Source: Oncomelania hupensis
Lineage: Eukaryota > Mollusca > Gastropoda > Littorinimorpha > Pomatiopsidae
Assembly: GCA_036898135.1 (NCBI GenBank)
Contig: CM072525.1
Span: 53,532,799 to 53,596,798 of the forward strand
DNA length: 64,000 nucleotides
Direction: 5' to 3'
The translations under genes and the position numbers were made by a program. Position 1 is the stretch's first letter, and every line of letters begins with the position of its first letter. Below are positions 1 through 11,297 of this stretch, piece by piece. The notes below the pieces were generated by a model. That model had not been told where the DNA came from and did no database searches. It saw nothing but the letters and a program-made list of their open reading frames with translations.

Positions 1-1760
1 AAGAGAGTAGGGGCGATAACAGAGCCCTGAGGAACTCCCACTGTCAGTCTACCAATGTCGGACAGGCCCTCCCCCCCCCTTCCCCAGCGCACCCTTATGG
101 TTCTATCCCTCAAGAAAGCCCCCACAAAGGACAAGAGCGCCTGGTCTAGGCCAAGCCGGCCCAATGTATCTACCAAGCCAGAGTGCCAGACGGTGTCAAA
201 AGCCTTGGACATATCAAAAAAGCATGCAAGCACTGTACGGCGTCGTACTGTTGCTCTACGAATGTGCTCATTGAGTCTAACTAAATGGTCAGTGATACTC
301 CGTCCCTGCCGGAAGCCCGCCTGGGATGAGGGAATAATGTTTTTAGCACTACAAAAGTATTCTAGCCGGGTTTTGAGGATTCTTTCATATACCTTGCAGA
401 GGTGGGACGTTAGAGCAATAGGTCTGTAACTAGAGATTTCATTTCTAGGTTTATTAGCTTTGAGGACCGGTATCACTGTAGCATCACGCCAAATGGCTGG
501 AATGCTGCCACAGAGATAACAGTGATTGAAATATTTTAGCATGAATTCTTTAAAGAGTGGTGGAGCTTTAGAAAACATATTCTAATGAAGTCCATCTGGG
601 CCAATTCCCTTGTTTGAATTGCAGGTTCTGAGCGCACTCACCAATTCAATCATAGTAATAGGAATGTGTTTATTTGTACGAGCAGTTGGTGGATTTAGGG
701 CATGCTCAACTTCCGCCTTTTTTCTCCTTTCTTTCTCTAATTTGGGCAATTGGGTACCACCCCCCATGCGATTGGAAATATTCAAGAAAGGCAGTAGCTT
801 TGTCTATGTCCGTGGTGTGGCATGCGTCACCCATAATTAGATCAAAACCAAGGGGATTATAGTGACCGTTTAGTTTTTTAACATTTTTCCAGATTTGAGA
901 CATAGTTGATTTAGAAGAGAATTTAGCCAGCCGGTAATCTCTCTTTGCCGCGGCAATTATTTTCTTTGCAATCAGTTTGGGTTCCTTCATTAACGCATGG
1001 GTAGTTGGTGAGTTTACCCGCTTATATGCCAGAAATGCGGCTTTCTTGTTGGCATCCGCCACCTTACACTCCCCATTCCACCACGGTTTAGCGCTACCGG
1101 AGTGCCTGGTTTTAACTGGGGGTGTGAAAAGGGAAAACGCCTGTAGGGCAGGTAACCGGATAAAGTTTTCTGTATCCTCTATGGTCAACTCTGATGTGAG
1201 GTTTGTTTTTGAGAGATAGGTATGATACCCATCCCAATCGGTCTTAGTTATGTCTAAACGCGAGGGGAGTGGAGCGTTAAAGACAGGCCTAAGCTGGACT
1301 TCTATAATAATCGGAAGGTGGTCGGAAAACACTGAGTCAGCCACCGTCCAATTTGCCATAGGGGCCACCCCAACTGTGGCCAAACAAATGTCACTAGCCG
1401 AGGGGGAACAATCAGGCAACCTGGTGAATGTTCCATCATTCAATGGCACCAGGCCAGCCTCATCGAGCGCGCTAGCCACCCCGTCTGAGCTAGTGGTATA
1501 GTCTAACTCCCACAAGCCATCTCTTTTGTTGAAATCGCCCAAGATAAGCCACTCTCCAAGTCCTCGGCTCGCAAGTGCTGTCTAACGTATGTGGCAACAT
1601 ATACCTTATCGTGCTCATTTGTGGTAAAGAGGGGTGGGTAGTGTAAGCCTCGTAAATGGGGAAGTTTGTTTGCGCGGCAACAAAGTGACTGGAGACAGAC
1701 TACATGTGCACGTTCAAGCTTACGTTGTAGTAGTGGCAAAGAGTCGTTTAATGTAGTAAC
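1..1760 (-). pseudogene. LINE copy A ORF2 remnant: endonuclease and N-terminal reverse transcriptase
   Basis: This is the ORF2 pol remnant of a LINE; the intact protein would nick target DNA (APE-type endonuclease) and copy the element RNA. Endonuclease motifs are visible at about 1300-1760: GDFNKRDGLW, SASDICLA and SDHLPI. The linker (PWWNGECK) follows, then RT block GIGPDGLH near 585-610, and GVPQGSVIAP at 15-45. About 50 residues are missing between the ATYVR segment and the GDFN segment, compared with the copy at 57.8-58.2 kb. Several frameshifts make it non-functional. The YADD and RNase H parts lie outside the window. Confidence 0.8.
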
Positions 1761-1875
1761 AGAGCGACAGTTTAATTGTAAATATTAAGTGCAGTCAGAG
1801 GTGCGGACATCTTGCAGAGACTCAGACCACCAAGAGAGACTACCAGTAGGACCATAAATACAATTGATTGTGCGC

Positions 1876-4520
1876 TCATGATGCAGAGAACAGACTACAC
1901 ATCATCTTAAATATGGACAGCAGAACCTTGATCAGAAATCGCCTTGAGGCAAGTTCTGTCGGTAACTTGTTTATCTCTTCCTCCAGGGAACCCTCCACCG
2001 ACTTCAATTCATGCAATAATTCGGTCATTCTTATCCGGGTATCTGCAGCTATAGACCCCCTCCTATCCCCGACGAGCTGTTTCCTGACGGGGCCCCACCA
2101 GTCACAGTGCATGCGGTTTCGCCTAATGTATTCGGAGTAACAATCGAATCAGGGGGAATTGTAACATGCACCGAGGGGAGAGTGGTCCCGGGGGCCGATT
2201 TAGTGTTTACAGTCCTCCCATTTCCACCAACGGAACGGGCCGGAGCAAGTGAGGGTGCACGGTTGGGAGCAACAGGCTCAGGGACAGGGGCTCTGACAAG
2301 GCGAGGGTCTCTGGAAGAGAGTCTGGGATACGCTGCAAGACCCGGGGGCCTAGGCACCGCTGCAGCCACCGGGGGCAACGCCGCCCCCACCCGCTCGGAG
2401 GTGGGTCGGAGCACGGTCGGCCGCGGGGCCACAGAGCGTGCCATATGGGAAGATGGTAACTTCGTGTAGCGGAAAGGGAGGCGACTGGTTGAGGCTTGGG
2501 AGAGAAATTGTCTACCTTGAGTTTTCTTGGTGAGACGGGCCTTGGGTGGCTACTGCTTTGCAAAATCCTTTGGGTATGCCATTGGGTTAGCAGTACAAGG
2601 CGACACGACATTTGTTCTCCCCAGCTGACCATTCGCCTGCTGCGTCTGGTGCCGAGCGGGACCACATTGTCGGCAGGCATTTTATGCAGGTCGGTGGCAG
2701 TGACCTTGCATTAGAATGCGTGGCACTAGTAGCCGGCAACCCGGTACTCTTAACCACGCTCCACCGCCTTGCAAGGCAAATATTTGTATGTCCTTCTTTT
2801 GAGGGACTACATGAAAATGACAACTCGGGTGGAGCAATGTTCCCAACGGTTGGTGGCCGAGAGACGGGAGTTAAAGTTTCCGCTCGGCTACATTCAGATC
2901 GAGTTTTTCTTGTGGCTTGCCAGACAAGCTTTGGCGGGCTTCGCTAACTGCCGTACTGGAGGGCATGTATTTAGATCCATGGAGACCATTTACCACTTTG
3001 CGGATCTCCATTTCTGGACATCCACTCCAGGCAGCAGAATGGGCGCCGTTACAGTTCACACATTTTAAAGTGAGGCTGTCGCACTCGATGTGCTATGTTC
3101 TTTTCCGCACCGCGCATAGCGATATTTCTTTCTACGGCACTGGGTATGAAAGTGTCCTAGAAGCTGGCAGCGAGTGCATCTAATAGCATTAGCCACAAAA
3201 GGGTCAACTATGAATCGTGTACGTCCTAGGGTAACTTCGGTGGGTAGATCTCTAAGATTAAAAGTGACCTTGATAACGTTGGAGGGTATGCCTCCCGCCC
3301 GGGGTAGTCTGACGACAGAGGGAATCGAGTATCCTTGACTGACCAGGTCAGCTTTAAGTTCGCTTAGGAAAGCGCGATCATCCCCAGTATCTGGCAGACC
3401 CCTTTATAACCCCCACCGTGGTGGCTGATGGAATGGTGGTGGTAATTGGGATCCCCGCTATGGAAGTGCTACGGAAGATCTTTCCCTGGTGCTCAGAGGC
3501 CACCAGCCAGTCCCCAGACGGGGTACGCCTGATGTCCCGCACCTCTCCAAACAGACTATGTAAGGTACGGGATTGCAAAAAAGGACCCAACCCCGTAAGC
3601 GTTGCAGCGCCATTTTGGGTATCGCGCAACATAACCGAGAAATCGACCACTTCGGAGGCCTGTTTGGTTCTTGGCATTCTAAAAGGTCTGTCTCTAGGTG
3701 GTGGCGGAGGGCCCATACGGGCTTTTTGAGCGTAAGTAGGGGCTCTAGTCTCAGAGCTGGAGGAATCAGAAATTTGCCGAACCGATGGCAATTGGGGAGA
3801 CGAGCCCACGTCGCTCACCACTGGTGGTGCGCGCACTGGGGCAGCGTCTGCGTCCATGCCAAGGTGAGGTGTCACCCCGCTCGGTCCACAATGACCGGGC
3901 GGAGTATTGCAAGTTATCGCAGCCCGGCCGGCCATGTGATTGACCTGCACAGTCGGACAGCAAGGGGGGGGGAGGCTGGGAGGCCCGAGGGCATATCCGA
4001 GACAGACTGCGTGTCCATTTCTTCGGTTTGTGTCCCGCCTCTACGACACACCCTGCGCGTCAGCAGCGGGGGATTCCGAGTCAGATGGCACCATAGTGCT
4101 TAAATTGTCTGTCAAATTTAAACTTCTCTTGGATTTTGTACCTCTACCTCCAAATGGGTCTGGCCGCTTACGTGAAGGAGAATCAGGAAAAAAAATCTCG
4201 CGAGATGGGAGTTGAAACTCTCTCCAGGCTCACGGCAGAGGTGGTCAAAGCGACCAGCCCTGCAGTGGCCCTCTTGAACTGCTCCAATATCTTTTCAGCG
4301 TTCTTCTTTTTCCTCCGAATGCTTTTCTGGGCATTTCGCTCCTGTTTTCTGCTCAAGACCTGTGGCACAGCATGGGCCACAAAATCTTGCCCAACAAACT
4401 TCTGTTTATCCTTAGAAACATTGCTTCTATCAGTACCATAATCATCACGATCAGATTCGGTAGAATCATCAGTGAGCCGAGAGATACGCGAAGGGCTATC
4501 ACCGAATCAATGTCCTACAA
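1876..4520 (-). pseudogene. LINE copy A ORF1 (nucleic-acid-binding gag-like protein), broken
   Basis: Decayed ORF1 of the same LINE. From N- to C-terminus: a charged, basic segment (4090-4520, with RKQERNAQKSIRRKKK), a middle region (3378-3950) ending in GIPITTTIPSATTVGVIKG, CCHC knuckles (about 2990-3190, with CTRCQLLGH), and a proline-rich tail (2049-2466). The same GIPIE/TTVGVIRG and CTKCQLLGHG blocks occur in the ORF1 at 58450-59580, so homology is clear. Such proteins package element RNA. An unrelated repeat of about 430 bp splits the knuckle region from the proline-rich tail. Multiple frameshifts; not functional. Confidence 0.72.
2467..2900. repeat. Unclassified interspersed repeat (copy 1 of 3)
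   Basis: A block beginning near GCGGAAAGGGAGGCGACTGG and running to about GCTCGGCTACATTCAG recurs at about 39726-40136 and 40405-40826. It contains the shared landmarks CATTTGTTCTCC, GACCATTCG, GCAGGCATKTTATGCAGGTC and CCTTGCAA. It interrupts the ORF1 of LINE copy A. No clear target duplication or terminal inverted repeat was found, and no protein family was recognised. Confidence 0.65.
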
Positions 4521-4764
4521 TTTGCCATCATAAATACAGATTTTAAAAAAAATCTGAAATATATATAAAATTTTAAATAAACTATAATATAAATTAAATA
4601 TAGCATCCTCATAAACATTAAAACTCACTACTAAGACACGTTATGCCAAGGAAAATTAAGGGCCAAACACTCACACACCAACCTTTATAAAAACATTACA
4701 ATCATGTTAAAAACATAAAAACTAACAAAAAAAAACACTATAAAAAAACCCTTATACAAAAAAA
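4521..4764. other. AT-rich intergenic or intronic DNA, no gene seen
   Basis: This is an A/T-dominated stretch with poly-A and poly-T tracts and only short frames. It separates LINE copy A from the tandem repeat that follows. Nothing codes here that I can support. Confidence 0.6.
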
Positions 4765-5065
4765 TAGGCCTTGGTCGAGAGAGGGACCCTTTATAAACCA
4801 ATAGGCCTTGGCAAGGTGTCGAGAGAGGGAACCTTTATAAAACACCAATAGGCCTTGGCAAGGTGTGGAGAGAGGGAACCTTTATAAAACACCAATAGGC
4901 CTTGGCAAGGTGTCGAAACCCTTATAAAACACCACTTTATAAAACATTTATAGGCCTTGGCACCAATAGGCTTGGGAACTTTATAAAACAAGCAATACTT
5001 GAGAGAGGGTCACCAATAGGCCTTGGCAAGGTGTGGAGAGAGCCAGCTGAGGGGTAGAGTATTGT
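4765..5065. repeat. Minisatellite, about 47-bp unit
   Basis: Roughly five to six diverged tandem units share the core AATAGGCCTTGGCAAGGTGT followed by GAGAGAGGG and TTTATAAAAC. Units are cleanest at 4796-4960 and become irregular towards 5060. A single related piece lies near 5430-5450 and another near 5575-5605. Confidence 0.8.
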
Positions 5066-5639
5066 TGACACCAATAGGAGGGTGACTGATGGCAAGGATG
5101 TGGGGAACTTTAGTTGTATCACCACTTAAGTGGTCAAGTTTGAAGGGTGGCTTATAACTCCAACGTCAGCGACGAGTGAGTGTAAAAGGTTGTAAAAGGA
5201 AGTTGAAAAACTTGCTGAATGAGCGTCGAGCGATTTTTGATTGCGCGTGTCCAGTGAGAGCTGATTGTTCATGAAAACTAAATTCCATGCAGAAACTTTT
5301 AAATCTTCAGCAGAGATAGCTTAAATCTTCATAAAAAATATGTTTTCGTATCTAAAAATTAGTAAAATAGAAGAAAGAAAAGAATTTATAAAAAAATAGC
5401 CTATAAACTGTCATACAAAAAAATATAAAACACCAATAGCCTTGGTGGGTCTCAAAGTCACTCAACTGAAACAAACCGGTGATTTCAAAGGTGAAGAAAG
5501 GCATTTCAAGAAAACTAAGAAAGGTACATTCAGGATGCTAAACGGCAAAAAAAAAGGTAAATCACAGTTCGAGCCTTGGCTGATGCGTGGAGAGGGGTTT
5601 ATAAAAACCTGTCCTTCCTTTTGAAAAAACCGAATTGTG
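5066..5639. other. Non-coding stretch with diverged minisatellite pieces
   Basis: AT-rich sequence between the minisatellite and the L2-like LINE. Short frames only. Pieces of the 47-bp unit recur near 5430 and 5580, suggesting the array once extended through here. Confidence 0.5.
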
Positions 5640-6277
5640 TCAAGGAAGAACGTCTACGCCATTCTACTGCCGTTTTGAACGCGACGATACAAAATACGAC
5701 GTTGATGATATTATTTCTCGTTTAGAACAAGACGTGGTTGATGGTGATGCTGACTTTGAGATCGATGGTGCCACAGTTGAGTCCATGTTTAAAAGACTGA
5801 ATTTGAGAAAGGCCACTGGCCCGGATGGTATAGGGGGTCGGACCTTGAAGTGGTGCGCTGCACAATTGTGCTTAGTATTCAGTCAGCTATTCTCGTGGTC
5901 AGTAAGGGGACTGTGTTGTACCTAGTGTATGGAAACACTCTATCATCTGTCCCGTGCCCAAAAACAGTAAACCCAAAGAACTCAACGACTATCGCCCTGT
6001 TGCCCTGACATCCATAGCTATGAAATGTTTTGAACGGATTCGTCTATCTCGTCTTCTTTGTCACACTCAGACTTTCTCTGACCCTCTTCAATTTGCATAC
6101 AATCCCAATCGTAGTACCAACGACGCTAATCTGACGCTTCTCCACAATGCTTATGATCACTTAAAGACCTCTGGTTCCTTTGTCCGTATTCTATTTATAG
6201 ACTTTTCTTCTGCTTTCAATACCATACAGCCACACCTCATGGCTCAGAAGCTTTTGTCTTACACTGTCCCTCCTAGT
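5640..6277 (+). pseudogene. L2-like reverse transcriptase, upstream half
   Basis: N-terminal RT blocks of the L2/CR1-like LINE: FYCRFERDD, LRKATGPDGIG, PVPKNSKPKELNDYRPVA, then LFIDFSSAFNT carrying the motif A aspartate. A frameshift lies near 5920, between the WSVRG and KNSKPKE segments. The frame runs directly into the left end of the solo LTR, so the end of the open frame here is an insertion artefact and not a natural C-terminus. Confidence 0.8.
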
Positions 6278-7796
6278 TGTCACGTGGGGTTTATGGGCTC
6301 TGCACAATGGAATTATGGACCCTCACGTTTATTCGGTGGGAACTGCTAGTAAGTCACCCTATGAATTACTTTAATAAATTTATTTGTTTAGCTCGTTCTG
6401 TGTTAAGGTTGGGGTACAGAAATAGATAGAAAAATGGTAAAAGAATACTGTCACACTAGCTTTCACACGGCTCTGAATCATATGTAGTCCAGCCACTTGA
6501 TAACAGTTAAAATCACACATTTATTTCTTCTACTCTATACAAGATTCTCTAAGTACTAATCTAACTTAAAAAGTCTCTTTCAATGCTAATAGTTCGATCG
6601 CTGATAGTCTAGGCAGCTGTTATTTCTTCCTCGGGCACTTGCTATTATATTTCATGTAGATTTGGACTACTGTGGTCCGTTTTACAGTTTCTGAAGAGTT
6701 GGACTACTGTGGTCCTGTTATGATCAGTTTAAGTGCACCTTCGTTTTTGCACTTAACTGCTAGATGGTGCGTGCGAAGTCCTTCTGTGAGGTAGCTTCTG
6801 GTCCACCTGTGTCGTTGTGTAGTTGGGTTCCCTTGCCACGCTGTGGGGTCTGACAGGGTGTTTTTCAAGGTAGCTCTTTCCGACTTGTGCGGTAGAGTCT
6901 CCTCAACCAACTTGTCGTTTCTGTGGAGTGGGACGCCCAGGATAGCTCGGGATAGCTCGCCTGCTCGTCTGTAATATAAGAGACGAAATTCTGCACAACC
7001 CTGAATAATCGGTTTGTGCAGAGCGTCTCACTGAAAGCCAAGTAGCCCTCAGTGATAGCTCCACATCTCTATACATAAGCGACGAACATTCTGCTACTTC
7101 CGGGTTCCACTGGAATCTCAACTCTAAAGTCCTATACATACATAAATATAAATCGTGTCTAACTATACACATACAGAATTAATAATAATATAAACATTCA
7201 GTGGTACAGCCACTGGTCTGCAAACATACATATAAGTTAAACAGCAGTGGTTCCGTATGGTATGCAACATGGCGGCGCAACCGGTCGTGTTTCGCCTCGT
7301 GGTCGGCTCTTCCACGTGGTACGGCAAATTCGGATTAACAATTCACATTTATGCATAGCAAATTCCACAAACATAATTTCAACAATAATATAAATATATC
7401 ACGATGAAACAGAAGGGTGTTCATTTACCTGTTTGACAAGTTCAGGCCCGTGATGACTAAATAGAATTCTGAGATTCTAAGTCCTGCTTCCTGGTCTATG
7501 AGTGAAGAGATTTCTCTAGCTGTGGAGATGTTGACTCTACCTCGTCTCACACACGACTGATTCAAACTGTGTTAGGCTCTGACAGTCAGAACCCGGCTCT
7601 ACCCGCTTAGCCTGCTGGTGATTGGTTAAAAACGGTCAGATTCAAAGTTCAAGTGCTGAGTCACTACGCAGCGTGGGTCGGGCTCGCGGTGTGTACTTTA
7701 CTTGCTGCTGTGTACTATACTAACTCTCTTAATGTTACAATGACTACATAAGGCTAAATAGTCACTGGGCAGGGTAAAACTAGCCAATTCATGACA
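6278..7796. mobile_element. Solo LTR, family D (1519 bp) inside the L2-like RT
   Basis: The insert begins TGTCACGTGG and ends TTCATGACA, with short inverted ends and TG...CA termini. It is flanked by identical 5-bp duplications CTAGT at 6273-6277 and 7797-7801, as expected for LTR-element integrase. No internal coding region is present, so it reads as a solo LTR left by recombination. It contains two copies of the near-palindrome GGACTACTGTGGTCC at about 6664 and 6701, a feature that may be structural or regulatory. Orientation is not certain. Confidence 0.8.
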
Positions 7797-8640
7797 CTAG
7801 TCTCGTCCTGTAGATCGTTCACTTCCTCGTGTCCAGATCTCAGGTCGTCCGCTTTCACTCTGCCGTCTCATCTCTCGAACAAACGTCCACAGGAGCTCCT
7901 CAGGGTACGGTTCTTTCTCCGGTACTTTTCGCGCTCTACACAAACGACTGCAGAGGAACTGACGCCACACCGATCATAAAGTACTCGGACGATTCTGCCC
8001 TTGAGGACCTGTCCAATTCAAATGCTGTGTATTTCTATGCAGTTGATAGGTTTAGCTCCTGGTGCAAACAAAACTATCTGTCAAGAAAACTAAGGAACGG
8101 GTCATTGACTTTCGTAAAAACAACGCTCTCATTCCAGACCTTGTCATTGATAGTGTTACAGTCGAGAGAGTCACTCAATACAAATACCTGGGAACATCAT
8201 TGACGAGAAACTGAACTTCACTGCAAACACCCAGGCCATCCACAAAAAATGTCAGTCTAGAATTTACTGCCTTCAAAAACTTCGAAATCTCCAAGTCAGT
8301 AGTAGCCGCATCCTTCAGACCTTTTACTCTTCTTTTATCGAGTCCGTACTTACCTTTTCTTTTATCTGCTGGTATGGAAGTTTGTGTGTAAAAAACCAAG
8401 TGTGCTGGATCGAGTGGTAAAAGTCTGTGGGAGGGTTGTGGGAGTGAAACAAGAGAGTCTGCGTGTGTTGTATGAAAGACGTGTTGTGCGGAAAGCCTGT
8501 TGCTTTCTGCTGGATAGCACTCATGTGCTTGCGCACCACTTCCAGCTCCTGCCTTCTGGAAGGCGCTACCAAACACCAAGGGTCAGAACTCTCAGAACGA
8601 AAAACAGTTTTATTCCAAAGGCTGTCTCATTACTTAATAA
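7797..8640 (+). pseudogene. L2-like reverse transcriptase, downstream half
   Basis: Continuation of the interrupted RT. SRSQVVRF and TGAPQGTVLSPVLFALYTND (motif B) are followed by KYSDD in place of the usual YADD/FADD box. After that come thumb-region blocks in shifting frames (KCQSRIYCLQKLRN; RVVGVKQESLRVLYERRVV). At least two frameshifts lie near 8110 and 8200. The last block, RTKNSFIPKAVSLLN, is the usual C-terminus of this group. Non-functional. Confidence 0.78.
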
Positions 8641-9064
8641 ATGACACGTGTGCGTGTGAGTGTGTTTGCCCAAAATAATTTCATTTAACATTTGCTGTCG
8701 TTTAATGTTAGCATGCACAAGTGTAATTATATTCATATGTGACTGTGCATTTGTATCCTCATGGTCATTATGATTGTTCATATTATTATTGTGATGTTTA
8801 TTCCCTGTTGATTGTAATTGTACACCACAATGTAATTTCTTATAAAAAATAATAAAGTTGTCTTATCTTATCTTATCTTATCTTATCTTATCTTATCTTC
8901 TGTAGACAGACGGATGGAGAGACTTTTGTTTGGATATTATAGGTGGACTATTTAGGACTAATCTTGCGCAAATTTGCAAAACTCTGGACTGTTTTAATTT
9001 TAGGTTGAGTACATAGACTCACATTGCTATGCAAGTACATGTAATTTAAAAACAATTTTTTTAC

Positions 9065-9145
9065 CACATTTGTTGTTGCGTCCACACGTAGTGTTGACTT
9101 GATTGCACTGATCGTTGGTAAGGCATGAACCCTTTATTCCCACAC
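9065..9145 (-). CDS. Candidate host-gene exon C: four-cysteine EB/EGF-like module
   Basis: Minus-strand 81-nt exon candidate. An AG acceptor lies at 9147-9146 and the donor GTAAAA begins at 9064. It enters and leaves in phase 1. The encoded module has GSC, a DQC, a TTC and a NKC, giving cysteine spacing C-x5-C-x6-C-x5-C. That is identical to exon A (36638-36812) and close to exon B (21828-21911). All three are on the same strand with the same phase, which is strong evidence of one gene built by duplication of a symmetric exon. Such modules resemble EB or EGF-like repeats of secreted or cell-surface proteins. Weak point: the acceptor follows a GAT/GGT microsatellite and not a strong pyrimidine tract. 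Later exons must lie left of here or outside the window. Confidence 0.6.
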
Positions 9146-9151
9146 CTTTTA

Positions 9152-9368
9152 TAAACACCACCACCACCATTATCATCATCTTCGTCGTCGTCGTCATCGT
9201 CGCCGTCATCGTCTTTATCATCATCATTACCTTCAGCATCAGAAGCATCGTCATCGTCGCCGTCATCGTCATCATCATCGTCTTAATCATCATCATTACC
9301 TTCAGCATCAGAAGCATCATCATCGTCGTCGTCATCATCATCAACATCATCATCACCACCAGCACCGC
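9152..9368. repeat. ATC/GTC trinucleotide microsatellite
   Basis: Mixed CAT, CGT and CAC triplets containing an internal direct duplication of a segment of about 70 bp (shared ATTACCTTCAGCATCAGAAG). It lies immediately upstream of exon C in the gene's direction. Long frames across it are low-complexity artefacts. Confidence 0.9.
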
Positions 9369-10177
9369 CACCAACAGTCATGTAGATTAGAGTAATAAGA
9401 TGACGCACTTGAATGCCATGAATGGATAACAAAAATATCTGATGTAAGAGTGAGTGACGTAAGTAGACTGACGTAACTGGACATGAGAGTGAGAGAGTTA
9501 GTTATTCATTGCTTACAAAGTCCAGCGGACTGCAAAGAGCCGAATTAGGACCACAAAACCAAGACCACAACTTCGCTGAAAGAGGACTCACCCCTGATCC
9601 ACATAAAATATCTGCTGAAACAACTTTAGTGGTAATACTGAAGGCACTCAACCAGCCGGTCACTTTACAATAAAGACATCCCACGCAAGGGACGCTGAGG
9701 CTATACTCTAATTTATCGAACCCCCGTTTACAAAAACAAAATAGAATACAAACATCATTATAAAATATCAACAAAAACCATATATATAAAATGCCTACAT
9801 TGCCAAATAATTTCATAGGAAGCCCCAGTGACCATTTGGCAGAAAGCGTCCAATATCCTTAAGCTGATCCAACAGACCTCACACGCAAATGAGGAGTTTT
9901 GTCCCAGAAGAGTTTTCAAGAAAAAAAGGTAGGTGACTGGTCTAGCGAAGAAGAAGATAGTATAGTAGGTTGATAGAACAGAGTAGGGATGAGAAAGAAC
10001 AAAGGAGAAAGACAGCGACAGTGGGAATTTAAAGCACTAAATTTCCAGAAAGTGGGGATATTATATACTGAAACCCCCGGCACCCCAACGGGAGAGAGAG
10101 GCGTAGCGACGTAAGTAGACAGGAGAAGGAGTGACGGTTTAGATACAAAACGTTATGTTGAATGATGATCTTAAATT
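9369..10177. other. Intronic filler with diverged repeat pieces
   Basis: No gene supported. Near 9450-9475 and 10100-10130 are single units resembling the 25-bp GTGACGTAAGTAGAC minisatellite found at 20904-21790. At 9519-9560 is a segment (CCAGCGGACTGCAAAGAGCC, then AGGACCACA) that matches the 3' end of the RNase-H LINE at about 37657-37700. It may be the 3' terminus of a related LINE. Confidence 0.5.
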
Positions 10178-10484
10178 GTTATTCCTATCCTGTCCTATCC
10201 TGTCCCGTAACCTGGAGGTCGTAGGGGCAGCACAGATGATCGTTTAACCAGCATACTCCATCTTTCTCTGTCCTCAGCAGCCCTGATGGCTTCGTTCAGT
10301 GTCAAAGCAGTCCATTCTCGATTGTTGTCCTCCCATATCTTTTTCGGTCTCCCTCTTCTTCTACCTTCTTTTACTGTGCCTTGCAGAATGGTCTTTGCAA
10401 GGCCTGATATCTGGTGACGTGGCCAGACCATCGGAGTTTCCGTTTCTTCGCCACTGTGAGCAGGTCATCGTGTTGTCCAATGGC

Positions 10485-11297
10485 TTATGTGATGGTCTGT
10501 CGGACTTCGTTGTTGGTGATGTGCTGGGTATAGGAAATGCCCAGAAGTCTTCTGTAGCACCTCATCTCCATGCTTTGTATTCTTCGTTGGAGATCTGCTG
10601 TGAGGGTCCTTTCTTCGCAAGCATATAAGAAGATTGAGATGACAAGGGAGCGCAGCAGTCTTACTTTGGAATGTAGACTGATGGTCCTGTCTTTCCAAAT
10701 GGGATTCAACCTTGTCAGGGCAGCAGTCGTTTGTGCGATCCTGGAGAGGACTTTCTGTCGGGACCCATTGTCTGATACAATGGCTACTAAATATTTGAAG
10801 CTATGCACTGTGTTAAGGGATTGGCCTTGGACTTTGATGAACCTGTTAATGCCATTGGTGTTGTTGGTCATCAGTTTGGTCTTCTCAGCAGTTAATTCCA
10901 TTCCATAAGCTCTGGAGGTGGTGTCAAGCCTCTGTACCAGCTGTTCAAGTTCTTGTTCCTCTCCAACCAATCCATCAATGTCATCCGCAAAACGAAGATT
11001 GGATATTGCTCTACCCCCTATGCTGACTGTGCCTTCATGATCTACAAAAGCATCTGACATGATGCGCTCTAGGAAGACGTTGAAGAGTGTTGGAGAGAGT
11101 AGGCATCCTTGACGCACACCGATTGTTGTTCTGAACCAGTTCCCGATGACGCTGTTATGGAGGACTGCAAAGGTAGCCTTGTCATACAGGCTTTTGATGA
11201 CTTCAATAATTTTAGGGCTGATGTTGTACACTTTCATTGTTGCCCATAGAGCTGCATGCCAGACTCGGTCAAACGTCTTCTTGAAGTCTATGAACAC
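10485..11297 (-). pseudogene. RTE-like reverse transcriptase (copy 1)
   Basis: RT palm and thumb of copy 1. Visible motifs: MFIDFKKTFDRVW (motif A), IGVRQGCLLSPTLFN (motif B), NLRFADDIDGL (catalytic FADD), EKTKLMTNN, then the thumb and C-terminal blocks SRIAQTTAALTRL and LYACEERTLTADL. The C-terminal part (KRRKLRWYGHV type, GRRRGRPKK) continues in other frames to about 10200. The N-terminal RT blocks lie upstream to about 12460 with breaks. The copy is defective because of frameshifts, not because catalytic residues are missing in this segment. Confidence 0.8.

Larger units (their letters stand above)
1..4520 (-). mobile_element. I-superfamily (I/Nimb-like) LINE, decayed copy A, cut by window start
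   Basis: Minus-strand non-LTR retrotransposon remnant read from about 4520 (ORF1 side) down to base 1, where it leaves the window inside the reverse transcriptase. Seen directly: ORF1 fragments with CCHC knuckles, an endonuclease ending in SDHLPI, and an RT ending at GVPQGSVIAP at the window edge. The order ORF1, EN, RT and the sequence match the better copy at 53.0-59.6 kb, whose ORF2 also has RNase H. Frames are broken many times and ORF1 is interrupted by an unrelated repeat near 2467-2900. Clade assignment within the I group is inferred from the RNase H-bearing relative, not proven. Confidence 0.8.
5640..8898 (+). mobile_element. L2/CR1-like LINE, 5'-truncated, split by a solo LTR
   Basis: Plus-strand LINE remnant containing RT only; the endonuclease half is missing, typical of 5' truncation. 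The left half is 5640-6277 and the right half 7797-8640. The 3' end is an AATAAA-containing UTR followed by tandem TTATC pentamers at about 8866-8898. RT blocks resemble L2/Rex1-type elements: ATGPDGIG, DYRPVALTSIAMKCFER, DPLQFAY, LFIDFSSAFNT, TGAPQGTVLSPVLF and KYSDD. The solo LTR sits inside RT with a 5-bp target duplication. Removing the insert and one duplication puts both halves in one frame, apart from older stop codons. Confidence 0.8.

Noticed and set aside
2496..2947. Cysteine-containing plus-strand frames in the unclassified repeat
   Set aside because: The frames differ among the three repeat copies and are not conserved as protein.
6278..7796. DNA transposon with TGTCA inverted ends
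   Set aside because: The 5-bp duplication, TG...CA ends and lack of longer TIRs fit a solo LTR better; a hAT-like element with 5-bp duplications remains a minor alternative.
9027..9390. Met/Thr- and Ile/Val-rich frames over the ATC repeat
   Set aside because: Microsatellite artefact; only the 81-nt exon candidate at its left edge is supported.
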